DNA of 33,223 nt from Methanoregula sp. (GCA_028711405.1 JAQTSH010000002.1:1-33223), one strand, 5' to 3'. Shown: positions 6,552 to 14,077, counted from the stretch's first letter. A program made the numbers and translations. Notes: generated from the letters alone by a model not told the origin.

Positions 6552-8963
6552 TCAGGCACCGGATCCCGTCTCGTCTTCATCAGCCGGTTTCTTTACGCGC
6601 TTTTTTATCAAGTGGGCAGATGTGCGGGGAGGCTCCTCGCGTGACTGGACCTGGGCTGGAGGGGGTGTCGATACATCTGGTTGGCTCTTTTTAAGTTTCA
6701 ACCCGGCGCGGAGGAGGACTGAATCATTCGCCTGTGATGGCGACCGTTTCGGGATACCTTTTCCGGTAAAAATCTCATCGTTTGAATGCTTCATCTGATC
6801 TTTCAATGCAATCTGCGACTCTTGCAGGGCACTCTCAACGGGTGCTGCCGTGGAAATGATGAACGGATCCGATTTTTCCCCTTGTGCTGGTGCAGGTTCA
6901 GTGTCAGGGATCCGGGTGGGTGCCGGTTCTTCCAGGTTGTTCCGTTTCCTTGTGATAAGCACCGTTCTCTTCTCCGGTATATGCCTCTCGTCTGGTTTTG
7001 GGGCAACTGAAATGCCCGGGGATCTCGGTTCTGGGCGAACCAGTCTGTGGGGATCCATAGCCGGGGAGATGCCGGGAACGTGATGGGAGAGATCTTTTTT
7101 CACCTGGGGTTTCTTCTGCATGTGCCCGGAGATTGCCATCATCCGTTGTCGCTGTAACTCACTCTCAATCCGTAGCCTCTCCTGCTCCCGCTTCTTCAGG
7201 AGATCTTCCCGCGCACGCAGGGACGGATCTCCACCGTCCACCGGTCGTTTCGCGGGAGCCGGCTCCTGGCTTACCGGTGGTTTTGGCGGGATTGCCGGAG
7301 GAACGGCTGGTGCTTTTTCCGGAACGGTGTCCACTACCCTTCTCTCCTCCTTACTTACGACAAGGTGTCTCCGGGGTATCCGGGGCAGGGTGGTTGTAGA
7401 ACGGATTGTGGGAGCGCGTTCGCCCGGTGGTTGGGGTGCTGGCTTTTCCGCAGGTGGCACGGGTTGCACGATGACAGGTACGGCAATGTGTGGTTCGTCG
7501 GGAGCCGGTACTGACATCTCAAGGGGAGAGATTTCCTGACTGATCTCACGGTCGCGAGTCTCCCTGGTGCCAACAGGCGATTCTTGCATATCAGCCTGGC
7601 GGGTAATCTCTCCTGAACGCGCATCATCAAATCTGCCAACCGGGGATTTTTTTCCGGGAAGACTGATCATCGCATCCTTTCCGCCGGAGAACCTGTGTGC
7701 CGGAGGAGCATCTCCCGATGGCGTTTCGGACAATGCATCCGGCACATCAAAACCTTGATCTGAAGGGCGGCTCATCGGGAATCGGGAATCCCCGCGCAGG
7801 TTTGCGGAGTACTGTGTCCTGATCTCATTGAGCTCCGCAAGCCGGGGAATATTCTCAAGACCTGAGAGCATGACAATGATCGCGACATATTTTGTGTTCG
7901 TCACCGGGTAATCCCCGGATCGCGTCTCAAGACCGGCGATGCTCCGGTCGATCCATTTGCGTACGGTCATAAACCCCTTCATCGAGAGTTCATGGGAAGG
8001 ACCGGCAACAAGTACCAGTGCTTTTGCCGCGCTTGTGATATCACAGGGGGTTGAAACTTCATTGTAGATTGCCTGTTTTGCGAGCTCAACGATTCGGGAC
8101 GCTTTCTTCTTATGTTCTTCGGCAAAGTAACTGACCGGGCGCCATCGGGAGAGGAACCCGAACGGGTGCTGGGGCAGGTGTTCCACGGCATAACCGATGG
8201 TGATAAACCCCATCCCTTTCATCGTGTTCAGCACTTCCCCGGAGTCCATCACGACTTCAGCAAGATCGATACCGCCGTCAGCTTTGAACTCCCCAGCCCG
8301 GAGGATCAGGCTGATTCGCCGGACAATGCCTTCGTTCAAGATCATTCGCGCGGCATCCTCCGGAGATATCTCCTGCCGCGCCTTCCCCAACCCGAAAAAG
8401 CTGGTACCGCCTTTTTCCCGTTTTACGAGATCAGCCCTGGCTGCACTGATCTTCTTTGACCAGGTCTCATTGTCGAAGAGGATCACCCCGTCCAGAAGCG
8501 GGGAGAGCATCTCTATGTCATCGGCAGCTTTTGCCGATCGCTTCTCTCCCTCTGACAGGCATGGCAGGGTAAACAGACCAAATATCGGTTCGACAATCGA
8601 GGCCCTGAGCGCAGTAACAATGTGCGGGGCAATATTTGCCATACTTCCGCCCAGTCCGCAACAGATGAAGATGGCATCAATCTCCCCGCTCTCGACATTT
8701 TGTATGCGCGCAATGATTTCACCGATGTCCACGGTTGCGGTCTGATCCAGATCGCCATTTGCATTCAAGGCACCCGCTTCGAGCGCCGGGAAATATACCT
8801 TTGCAGATTCCGGAAGATCCCCCAGCTTCGCTAATGTGTCTCCATCCACATCGATGGCAAGCGCCTGAACACATGCCACCCGGCTGCTCCGCCGGTCTGT
8901 GGTGTAAAGACTCGCAGCGATCCGGCAACCTGCCCCCCCCAGTCCTATAGCGAGTATCCGCAT
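6552..8963 (-). CDS. Non-canonical tubulin/FtsZ-like GTPase-fold protein with a ~400-residue disordered tail
   Basis: 803 residues. Residues 1-390 resemble the tubulin/FtsZ fold: an N-terminal Rossmann strand and glycine loop IGLGGAGCRI (6-15), GLGGSMANIAPHI (103-115) at the tubulin signature position, and GGIDLAEV (230-237) resembling the FtsZ T7 loop NxDxAD. The signature is degenerate (canonical GGGTG[ST]G becomes GLGGSMA) and the second T7 acid is Glu236. Residues ~395-803 are Pro/Arg/Lys/Glu rich and low complexity, with one charged coiled-coil-like segment (REDLLKKREQERLRIESELQ). It is not a standard FtsZ or CetZ. Starts at ATG 8963 behind AAGGAT. Convergent with the nrpR-like gene, whose stop abuts it. 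Possible membrane or cytoskeletal role; function unknown. Confidence 0.7.
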   Translation of the reverse strand: MRILAIGLGGAGCRIAASLYTTDRRSSRVACVQALAIDVDGDTLAKLGDLPESAKVYFPALEAGALNANGDLDQTATVDIGEIIARIQNVESGEIDAIFICCGLGGSMANIAPHIVTALRASIVEPIFGLFTLPCLSEGEKRSAKAADDIEMLSPLLDGVILFDNETWSKKISAARADLVKREKGGTSFFGLGKARQEISPEDAARMILNEGIVRRISLILRAGEFKADGGIDLAEVVMDSGEVLNTMKGMGFITIGYAVEHLPQHPFGFLSRWRPVSYFAEEHKKKASRIVELAKQAIYNEVSTPCDITSAAKALVLVAGPSHELSMKGFMTVRKWIDRSIAGLETRSGDYPVTNTKYVAIIVMLSGLENIPRLAELNEIRTQYSANLRGDSRFPMSRPSDQGFDVPDALSETPSGDAPPAHRFSGGKDAMISLPGKKSPVGRFDDARSGEITRQADMQESPVGTRETRDREISQEISPLEMSVPAPDEPHIAVPVIVQPVPPAEKPAPQPPGERAPTIRSTTTLPRIPRRHLVVSKEERRVVDTVPEKAPAVPPAIPPKPPVSQEPAPAKRPVDGGDPSLRAREDLLKKREQERLRIESELQRQRMMAISGHMQKKPQVKKDLSHHVPGISPAMDPHRLVRPEPRSPGISVAPKPDERHIPEKRTVLITRKRNNLEEPAPTRIPDTEPAPAQGEKSDPFIISTAAPVESALQESQIALKDQMKHSNDEIFTGKGIPKRSPSQANDSVLLRAGLKLKKSQPDVSTPPPAQVQSREEPPRTSAHLIKKRVKKPADEDETGSGA

Positions 8964-9113
8964 GAACCAATCCTTATCTGATATCCGATGGACTATCTGA
9001 ACTGTCTAATTTATCATTGCTCACCGGGATTCAATATCTTATAGGATAATTATGTCCCAAGAAAAAAAATGTTTATCACTAATTGGAATATAATTGGATA
9101 ACCTGGGTTCACG

Positions 9114-9120
9114 TATAAAC
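9114..9120 (+). promoter_or_regulatory. Putative TATA element upstream of a possible small transcript
   Basis: TATAAAC at 9114-9120, followed by TACCCGGT, resembles two other sites in the window (32081 and 33112). With the terminator-like hairpin at 9372-9402 it could delimit a plus-strand transcript of about 250 bases. Confidence 0.3.
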
Positions 9121-9371
9121 TACCCGGTCTTCCACACTTGAGCAGGATCGTAAGGAGATTTCCGTTCCGGAAAAACGTTGAAGAACTGTTTTGGTCAGAG
9201 CTCAACATGGCAAGAGTTGTTTGACGGGGCGCACTCCCATGCCAGATGTGCCATCAATGACCCACTCATTGGAACGCCCGGAAAACGGCAAACAAGAATC
9301 GATTATATGCAGGAAAAAGCCTAAAACCCCGGATTCGGTTGTTAATCCGAGAGATCTTACTGCGTTCTCCC

Positions 9372-9402
9372 CCGATTAGAAATGTGGAATCGGATTTTTT
9401 TT
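9372..9402 (+). terminator. Hairpin plus T-run, intrinsic-terminator-like, upstream of mer
   Basis: CCGATT (9372-9377) pairs with AATCGG (9388-9393) and is followed by eight T (9395-9402). It terminates something on the plus strand before mer, although no protein gene is seen upstream; hence the suspicion of a small RNA. Confidence 0.45.
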
Positions 9403-9416
9403 GCAAAATCCTGATA

Positions 9417-9440
9417 AATCGGGTGGAATGCGTCCCGATT
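9417..9440 (+). repeat. 7-bp perfect inverted repeat just upstream of the mer promoter
   Basis: AATCGGG (9417-9423) and CCCGATT (9434-9440) around a 10-base spacer, about 28 bases before the TATA region. It is one of a series of AATC/GATT inverted repeats in 9297-9440 and may be an operator. Confidence 0.4.
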
Positions 9441-9465
9441 ATCCGCCGGAATAAATGTAAATCAT

Positions 9466-9477
9466 AATTTATTTAAG
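9466..9477 (+). promoter_or_regulatory. Putative TATA box for mer
   Basis: AATTTATTTAAG lies about 37-48 bases before the TTG start at 9514, giving a short leader that includes the GAGGTGA ribosome-binding site (9500-9506). Confidence 0.5.
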
Positions 9478-9513
9478 CGCTGGGACGGTAATAGTCAATG
9501 AGGTGAACAAACC

Positions 9514-10503
9514 TTGACATATGGAATTGAATTTGTACCAGGAAATGTCAACGTAAAGCAAGTAGTTAACTTCTGTAAACTTGCTGAGTCAAAGGATATC
9601 GACTTTGCATGGATCACTAACCACTACAACAACCGCCACTGCTACCCGACTCTCGCTGCAATCGCGCAGGCAACATCGACCCTGAAAATGGGTCCGGGTA
9701 TCATGAATTCCTTTACCGACACGCCAGCAGCAATGGCATCGTTCTTCTGCACATTGAACGAAATTTCCGACGGGCGTGCAGTGCTCGGTATCGGACCCGG
9801 TGACCTGTCAACACTTCCGAAGCTCGCTATCGCGGGTGAGAAGCCGGTTGCCCGCCTTGAAGAGGCAGTCGTCCAGATCCGGAAACTCTGTGCCGGTGAA
9901 CAAGTGAACAAGTCCGGTATGAAGTTCTTCGACTACGATGGTGCGAAGTTGACCGGTGTCAACCTTCCCGACAAGAAGAAGGGCGTTCCAATCTACATCG
10001 GCGCACAGGGACCCAAGGTTCTTGAGCTTGCCGGAAAGGTTGGTGACGGTGCACTGATCAACGCATCCAACCCGAAGGACTTCCAGATCGCGATCCCGAT
10101 CATCAAGAAGGCAAGCGATGCTGCAGGCAAGAAGAACTTCGACGTTGGTGCATACACGGCAATGTCCATTGACCAGAGTGAGAAAAAGGCACGGAACGCA
10201 GCAAAGATTGTTGCCGCATTCATTGCAGCCGGTTCTCCGGAAGCACTGCTCACGCGCCACGGTCTCGACCTCGCCAATGTGGCAAAGATCAAGGCAGCGC
10301 TCGGCAAGTTCGACTTCAAGTCGGTTGGAGAACTCGTCGGAGACAAAGAGATTGATGCATTCACCATTGCAGGTACCCCTGAAATGGTCAAGGCAAAGTG
10401 TGCTGACCTGACAAAGGCTGGCGTCACCCAGATCATCTTTGGCTCACCACTCGGTCCCGACATGACCAACTCTATCCGCCTCCTCGGCAAGTACGTCGTA
10501 TAA
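9514..10503 (+). CDS. mer: F420-dependent 5,10-methylenetetrahydromethanopterin reductase
   Basis: 329 residues. Reduces methylene-H4MPT to methyl-H4MPT with F420H2, a cytoplasmic step of CO2-reducing methanogenesis. A luciferase-like TIM barrel with family motifs: YGIEFVPG at the N-terminus, AWITNHYNNR, LGIGPGD, IPIYIGAQGPK-type, GALINASNPKDF, VAAFIAAGSPE and GSPLGPD near the C-terminus. The start is TTG at 9514: the conserved N-terminus (M-x-x-GIEFVP) begins exactly there, and GAGGTGA sits 7 bases upstream. The gene stands alone with its own promoter and terminator. Confidence 0.96.
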   Translation: MTYGIEFVPGNVNVKQVVNFCKLAESKDIDFAWITNHYNNRHCYPTLAAIAQATSTLKMGPGIMNSFTDTPAAMASFFCTLNEISDGRAVLGIGPGDLSTLPKLAIAGEKPVARLEEAVVQIRKLCAGEQVNKSGMKFFDYDGAKLTGVNLPDKKKGVPIYIGAQGPKVLELAGKVGDGALINASNPKDFQIAIPIIKKASDAAGKKNFDVGAYTAMSIDQSEKKARNAAKIVAAFIAAGSPEALLTRHGLDLANVAKIKAALGKFDFKSVGELVGDKEIDAFTIAGTPEMVKAKCADLTKAGVTQIIFGSPLGPDMTNSIRLLGKYVV

Positions 10504-10507
10504 TCCC

Positions 10508-10583
10508 GTATCCGATACCATACCGGATACAGCCTGATACGCCAACATTGCCTTGGCAGATAGAAAAAATTCCCTTTTTTTTA
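10508..10583 (+). terminator. mer terminator region (two hairpins and T-run)
   Basis: GTATCCG (10508-10514) pairs with CGGATAC (10524-10530). GCCAA and TTGGC form a second hairpin at about 10542-10558. A T-run follows at about 10576-10583. Together they look like the end of the mer transcript. Confidence 0.55.
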
Positions 10584-10819
10584 AATGTTTACAATAGGAA
10601 GCAGAATCTATTACAGGACTGACGATCCCGGTCACCGGTCACGAAAGAACCATGTATGGTAATCCTTGACAAATGATGGGGATGGTCAACGGTGACAAAA
10701 TCCTCAACAGGTGATCCGCCATGCAGTACAAAGATCTTGAACAATGTCAACCGGATGGGACCGATGACAGATGCAAACGACTATGTTATCGGATATTATA
10801 GTATGATCAAGGATTGGAA
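10584..10819. other. Intergenic region before the GalT-like gene
   Basis: No gene is supported. It contains the partial direct repeat GGTCACCGGTCAC near 10630 and an AT-rich GGATATTATAGTA at about 10791-10803, a possible TATA box about 20-25 bases before the ATG at 10820, which would give a leaderless or nearly leaderless mRNA. Confidence 0.35.
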
Positions 10820-11749
10820 ATGTTTGCTGTTTCAGAAGTATCCATGGATAAGGGGTTATTGCAGCACAGGATGGAGCGTTTCACCGGTCTCCGGTGCAGG
10901 ATCAGCCCGGAACGACTGAAGCGACATATCGATCAGGTATTCTCTCTGCCAGAGAATCATGATGGCTGCCCGTTCTGCCGTGATCGCGTTTTTACCGAGA
11001 CCCCTACATTTTCGGACAATACCCGGATTATTCTTGGAGAAAGTGTCACATTTCCCAACCTGTTCCCGTTCGGGGAGTGGCATACGGTGACCGTGATCAC
11101 CGCCGCGCATCACGTAGAGACCTTTACGCACCAGCAAATGGTTGATGCCATCCGTGCACAAGCAGACGCGCTCCGGAGGGTTGATGGCTATCCCAGTATC
11201 AACTGGAACTTTCTTCCTTCAGCCGGTGCGAGTCTTGTCCACCCCCATATGCAGGCACTCTCTGACCGGTCTCCCCCGTTGATGATTGAACGTTACCGCG
11301 CGGCATGTCAATGCTACCGGAAGGATACCGGTGCAAGTTACTGGGATGCAGTCCGTGAGCAGGAGCGGGCATCGGATCGCTATCTCTTTGGGGATGAGAT
11401 CCTCTGGTCAGCACATGCCGTCCCGGTTGGGGAACGTGAAGTGAGGGGTTTATTCCCGTTTGGTTCAATTGATCAACTGGATACTTATGTGGATTCCCTT
11501 GTGGAGGGTATCCTGCGCGTCATTACCCTTTATAAAAAACTGGGAACGCATGCGTTCAACATGGCGATATTTTTTGATAAACCGGACGAGAACCAGGACT
11601 CGCGGGCATTCTGCTCGCTCATCTCCCGGATAAACCCTAATGCTTCATCGACCAGCGACTCTGCGTTCATGGAACGGATGCACCTTGAGCCGGTGATCCT
11701 GACGCTCCCGGAAGATCTGGGTCGGTACTACCGGAACGAATGCTGTTAA
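10820..11749 (+). CDS. Galactose-1-phosphate uridylyltransferase-like protein (GalT/HIT superfamily)
   Basis: 309 residues from ATG 10820, preferred to TTG 10814 because AAGGAT lies 7-12 bases before it. GalT-type nucleotidylyltransferases move UMP between sugar phosphates through a uridylyl-histidine. Visible here: zinc ligand pair CPFC (50-53), NWNFLPSAGASLVHPHMQ with HPHMQ (141-145) matching the HPHxQ nucleophile motif, and a C-terminal half of the same superfamily. GalE and GalK partners are absent from the window, so it may act on another sugar phosphate or nucleotide; the exact substrate cannot be told. Confidence 0.78.
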   Translation: MFAVSEVSMDKGLLQHRMERFTGLRCRISPERLKRHIDQVFSLPENHDGCPFCRDRVFTETPTFSDNTRIILGESVTFPNLFPFGEWHTVTVITAAHHVETFTHQQMVDAIRAQADALRRVDGYPSINWNFLPSAGASLVHPHMQALSDRSPPLMIERYRAACQCYRKDTGASYWDAVREQERASDRYLFGDEILWSAHAVPVGEREVRGLFPFGSIDQLDTYVDSLVEGILRVITLYKKLGTHAFNMAIFFDKPDENQDSRAFCSLISRINPNASSTSDSAFMERMHLEPVILTLPEDLGRYYRNECC

Positions 11750-11792
11750 CCGATAATAAAACACTATAATGTGCGCATCAGGTAGAATGCAT

Positions 11793-11816
11793 TGAAAATC
11801 GGTTTGCGAATTTTCA
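11793..11816. terminator. Inverted repeat between convergent GalT-like and mtd genes
   Basis: TGAAAAT (11793-11799) and ATTTTCA (11810-11816) are perfect complements; the right arm supplies T-rich sequence on both strands. A possible bidirectional terminator. Confidence 0.4.
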
Positions 11817-11899
11817 TATTAATCCCCTTCCATTGTGCGCCCGCATCCCGAAAAGTAGCTGTGCGCGTCAAATGGCGACATGCCTTGGGAAAACTGTTC

Positions 11900-11912
11900 A
11901 AAAAATAAAAAG
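11900..11912 (-). terminator. T-tract after mtd
   Basis: On the minus strand a TTTTTATTTTTT tract begins about 9 bases after the mtd stop codon, consistent with archaeal T-tract termination. Confidence 0.5.
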
Positions 11913-11920
11913 GGAATAAT

Positions 11921-12760
11921 TTACTCTGGCTTGCTCATCAGTTTCACTTTGGAAACAATGGTGCCGTCTTTCTTGTGGGGCTTTCTGATGATACCGTCGC
12001 CAGCCTTCTCAATCTCACGGGCTTCGTCGCAGAGCACTGCTGCTGCCCGCATCATTTCGTGAGCGCTCGTGACGATTGGGACGTATTTCTCCCATTCCTT
12101 CGTCATGAAACAACCCTTGACGTTCACCATGGCGACTGCCGATGCAATCTCGTATGCTGCGCGTGCTTTGGACATCGCGTAGGCATTGGTGAATTCTCCA
12201 TCAATTGCCTTCTCGGCGGTCATGATGATCTTCGGGAGTTCGAGCTCTGCGCCCTTCTTGCCCGCTTTCACCTGGTCGATTACCTTGTCAAGGGCAAGCT
12301 GGAGCTTGCGGAATGCACCGGTGAGTGCAAGGACTTTGACGAGGTTTCCGTTGTAGTCTGCCATCTCGATGGGGTCGAGGAACTCACGGCGTGCACCAAT
12401 CATGGAGTCTGCCTTCATGATGATGTATCCGAACTGGCTGGTCTTGACACCTTCCCATTCCTTCTTGGTCGTTACATCATCGGTGATGATGACAACGGGG
12501 ATGCCTGCGGCAGCGAGTTCCTGGCGTGCATCGGTTGGTCCGGGAAGAACGCCGTTCGGGGAGACTACGATACAGAAGTCTGGTTTCCATGCCTTCATGT
12601 TGGAGACAACGCGGTCAACGTCTGCCTTCTCGAGCTTTGTCCCGCTGGTCGCCATGAATGTCTGCATGTCTTCACGGTCTGCTCTCTCATCGAGGAGCAG
12701 TTCGGTCATTACACCGCTTGCAATGTTGCCCAACTTGGCAACTCCTACTTTCACAACCAT
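11921..12760 (-). CDS. mtd: F420-dependent methylenetetrahydromethanopterin dehydrogenase
   Basis: 279 residues, the usual Mtd length. Catalyses reversible hydride transfer between F420H2 and methenyl/methylene-H4MPT in the cytoplasm, the step immediately before Mer. Family sequence throughout: [13 protein letters not shown] at the N-terminus, [34 protein letters not shown]. Starts at ATG 12760 with GAGGTGA 7 bases upstream (12768-12774 on plus). A TATA box is present. It faces away from tfx, sharing a divergent promoter region. Confidence 0.96.
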   Translation of the reverse strand: MVVKVGVAKLGNIASGVMTELLLDERADREDMQTFMATSGTKLEKADVDRVVSNMKAWKPDFCIVVSPNGVLPGPTDARQELAAAGIPVVIITDDVTTKKEWEGVKTSQFGYIIMKADSMIGARREFLDPIEMADYNGNLVKVLALTGAFRKLQLALDKVIDQVKAGKKGAELELPKIIMTAEKAIDGEFTNAYAMSKARAAYEIASAVAMVNVKGCFMTKEWEKYVPIVTSAHEMMRAAAVLCDEAREIEKAGDGIIRKPHKKDGTIVSKVKLMSKPE

Positions 12761-12809
12761 TGAAATTTCACCTCAATTTTTTTTATAACACGTTACTATG
12801 ACCCGGAGT

Positions 12810-12821
12810 TCATATAAACAT
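12810..12821 (-). promoter_or_regulatory. TATA box of mtd
   Basis: On the minus strand, TGTTTATATGAA about 50-60 bases before the ATG matches an archaeal TATA element; a start about 25 bases downstream gives a ~25-base leader containing the ribosome-binding site. Confidence 0.55.
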
Positions 12822-12954
12822 TTTGAAATTGATTTTATCGTCGGAAAATAAACTCCTGAACTTCGGACTTCCGGCACATATGCTTGTGTCATCATTCGTG
12901 GTCGGAGTCTGGGTTAACAAAAAGTGTTTAAATTCCCGTGAATGAATGTATTGT

Positions 12955-13359
12955 ATGAAAGATGGGTTGCTCACCGATCGGCAGATGGAAGTACTTCGCT
13001 ATCGTAAACAAGGAATGACCCAGCAGCAGATCGCTGATATCATCCAGACTTCAAAGGCAAATGTCTGCACTATAGAAAAATCTGCGATGGAAAATATCCG
13101 GCGGGCACGCGAGACACTGACTTTCCTCTATACACTTGATGCCACGCCACTCTGCAATATTCCTTCAGGAACGGATCTGTTCGATGTCCCTACGATGATT
13201 TTTGCCGAAGCGGAGAAGACAAATATCAAAGTGAAGTACGATACGATCTCACTGATTAACCTGATGCGCGAATCGCGCCCCCAGGCATGCTCGGCTCGTC
13301 TTATCTGTGAAGACATTCAAGTATACCTCACCGAGAAAGGTGAATTGTATTTCGGATGA
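12955..13359 (+). CDS. tfx: Tfx-family DNA-binding protein
   Basis: 134 residues. Tfx from Methanothermobacter binds downstream of the fmdECB promoter (molybdenum formylmethanofuran dehydrogenase) and is thought to regulate it. The N-terminal helix-turn-helix is clear: LLTDRQMEVLRYRKQGMTQQQIADII, then SKANVCTIEKSAMENIRRARETL. The C-terminal ~70 residues form the Tfx-specific domain. ATG 12955 is preferred over ATG 12946 because it aligns with the family start and lies about 25 bases after TTTAAAT (12928-12934), suggesting a leaderless mRNA. Divergent from mtd; regulation of mtd is a possibility, not shown. Confidence 0.85.
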   Translation: MKDGLLTDRQMEVLRYRKQGMTQQQIADIIQTSKANVCTIEKSAMENIRRARETLTFLYTLDATPLCNIPSGTDLFDVPTMIFAEAEKTNIKVKYDTISLINLMRESRPQACSARLICEDIQVYLTEKGELYFG

Positions 13360-13375
13360 GAAGTGCCGTGCCGCA

Positions 13376-13391
13376 CGGGCATTACTGCCCG
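13376..13391 (+). terminator. Hairpin after tfx
   Basis: CGGGCA (13376-13381) and TGCCCG (13386-13391) form a tight 6-bp stem with TTAC loop 17 bases after the tfx stop. No T-run follows. Confidence 0.35.
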
Positions 13392-13475
13392 CGATCTCGT
13401 TGGTAAACTGATGATATATCCGTATAACACAACCCGGCATAAGAATCGTGCGTTCGGTAGCGCGGTCTTGCCTCC

Positions 13476-13500
13476 AAAAAAGTGCCCCGGAAACCGGGCA
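13476..13500 (-). terminator. GC-rich hairpin with T6 on the minus strand
   Basis: Read on the minus strand, TGCCCGG-TTT-CCGGGGCA (13500-13483, one bulged base) is followed by six T (13481-13476). This is a good intrinsic-terminator shape for a minus-strand transcript coming from the gene-free 13500-13980 region. Confidence 0.5.
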
Positions 13501-13980
13501 TACCTATATATCCTGTTTTAATCAACATTTAAGGAAGCCGATATGAGGGTATCCCCGCATTACACAGATCAACGGGCAACAAATCCGGTCTGATCTTCTG
13601 CATTGCACCGGCGGGACTGTTCCAAAGACACTAAGGACAAAGGTTCTGCCGTGGGTATCTTCCGATTGGTGAACCCCGCCAGATGACGGGGGATACCGAG
13701 AAGGAGTTGTGATTCGTCACAACGAGCTGACAAAGTTGGATCTGACGATAGCGCATGGGTGGACGTCACAAACGACGAGCCCATTCCCCGGCGGGCATCG
13801 CGCACACCGGGGATGCGTCAATGTCAGGGTCTTCTTTCGCGAGACAGGTAACCCCGGGATATCCGGTGATGTGGTGAGAACCTCTCATCCCTGATCCCAG
13901 ATCGGGGCGATCAACCCGGCAGGAATACCGGCACGCGCATACGTGCTGCGGGTATTTCATGCATTGACGGTTGAAAGATC
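13500..13980. ncRNA. Candidate structured non-coding RNA region, family not recognised
   Basis: No protein gene is convincing here, but the stretch is dense in complementary arms. GTTGTGA-TTCG-TCACAAC is a perfect hairpin (13706-13723). GGTATC/GATACC (13654-13659/13692-13697) encloses CCCCG/CGGGG (13674-13678/13687-13691). ATGGGT/GCCCAT (13755-13760/13779-13784) has CGTC/GACG inside. CCCCGG/CCGGGG pairs at 13786-13791/13807-13812, and AATACC/GGTATT with GCACG/CGTGC at 13924-13956. Strand is unsettled: a TATA-like CCTATATATCC (13503-13513) favours plus, the terminator at 13476-13500 favours minus. I could not match it to SRP or RNase P RNA core motifs. Confidence 0.4.
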
Positions 13981-13999
13981 GTTCCGGATCGCGCGTTGG

Positions 14000-14008
14000 C
14001 TTTTAAGA
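14000..14008 (+). promoter_or_regulatory. Putative TATA box of the ribosomal protein operon
   Basis: CTTTTAAGA about 90-100 bases before the uL3 start. The element is nearly palindromic and could also serve a minus-strand transcript. Initiation about 25 bases downstream gives a ~65-base leader. Confidence 0.4.
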
Positions 14009-14044
14009 CAGCAGACATTTCGCTTCTGTCTCGGGTTAATCGCA

Positions 14045-14077
14045 ATTCGTGTCGAAGTAAGAATCCCTTACACGAAT
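14045..14077 (+). promoter_or_regulatory. Hairpin in the leader of the ribosomal protein operon
   Basis: ATTCGTGT (14045-14052) and ACACGAAT (14070-14077) form a perfect 8-bp stem; AAG/CTT (14059-14061/14067-14069) can extend it inward across a 6-base bulge. It lies 21 bases before the uL3 ATG and just upstream of the GGATTGAT ribosome-binding region. This is the position expected for a ribosomal-protein autoregulatory site. No ligand can be named from sequence alone. Confidence 0.5.

Larger units (their letters stand above)
8964..9513. other. 550-base divergent region between the FtsZ-like gene and mer
   Basis: No convincing protein gene (the 62-codon frame at 9191-9379 has no ribosome-binding site or family features). 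The left part is AT-rich and should carry the minus-strand promoter for the FtsZ-like gene (ATTATCCTATAAG-type TATA on the minus strand around 9040). The right part holds a plus-strand TATA at 9114, inverted repeats, a terminator-like hairpin and the mer promoter, listed separately. Confidence 0.5.

Noticed and set aside
9191-9379. 62-codon plus-strand ORF upstream of mer
   Set aside because: No ribosome-binding site, no recognisable domain, and it overlaps inverted repeats and a terminator-like hairpin.
11771-11868. Three GTGCGC repeats between the GalT-like gene and mtd
   Set aside because: The unit is too short and irregularly spaced to separate from chance in GC-rich DNA.
11975-12763. 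Long plus-strand ORF (262 codons) antisense to mtd
   Set aside because: It is the mirror of the strongly conserved mtd gene and has no family features of its own.
13569-13805. 78-codon minus-strand ORF in the tfx-uL3 gap
   Set aside because: It lies across strong complementary arms, has no ribosome-binding site, and its sequence does not resemble a known domain; more likely a by-product of a structured RNA.
13500-13980. Assignment as SRP RNA or RNase P RNA
   Set aside because: The SRP helix-8 core (GUCAGG...GNAR...AGCAG) and the RNase P conserved regions (GGAAxxUCC, ACAGxxxxxGGCUUA-like) were looked for on both strands and not found.
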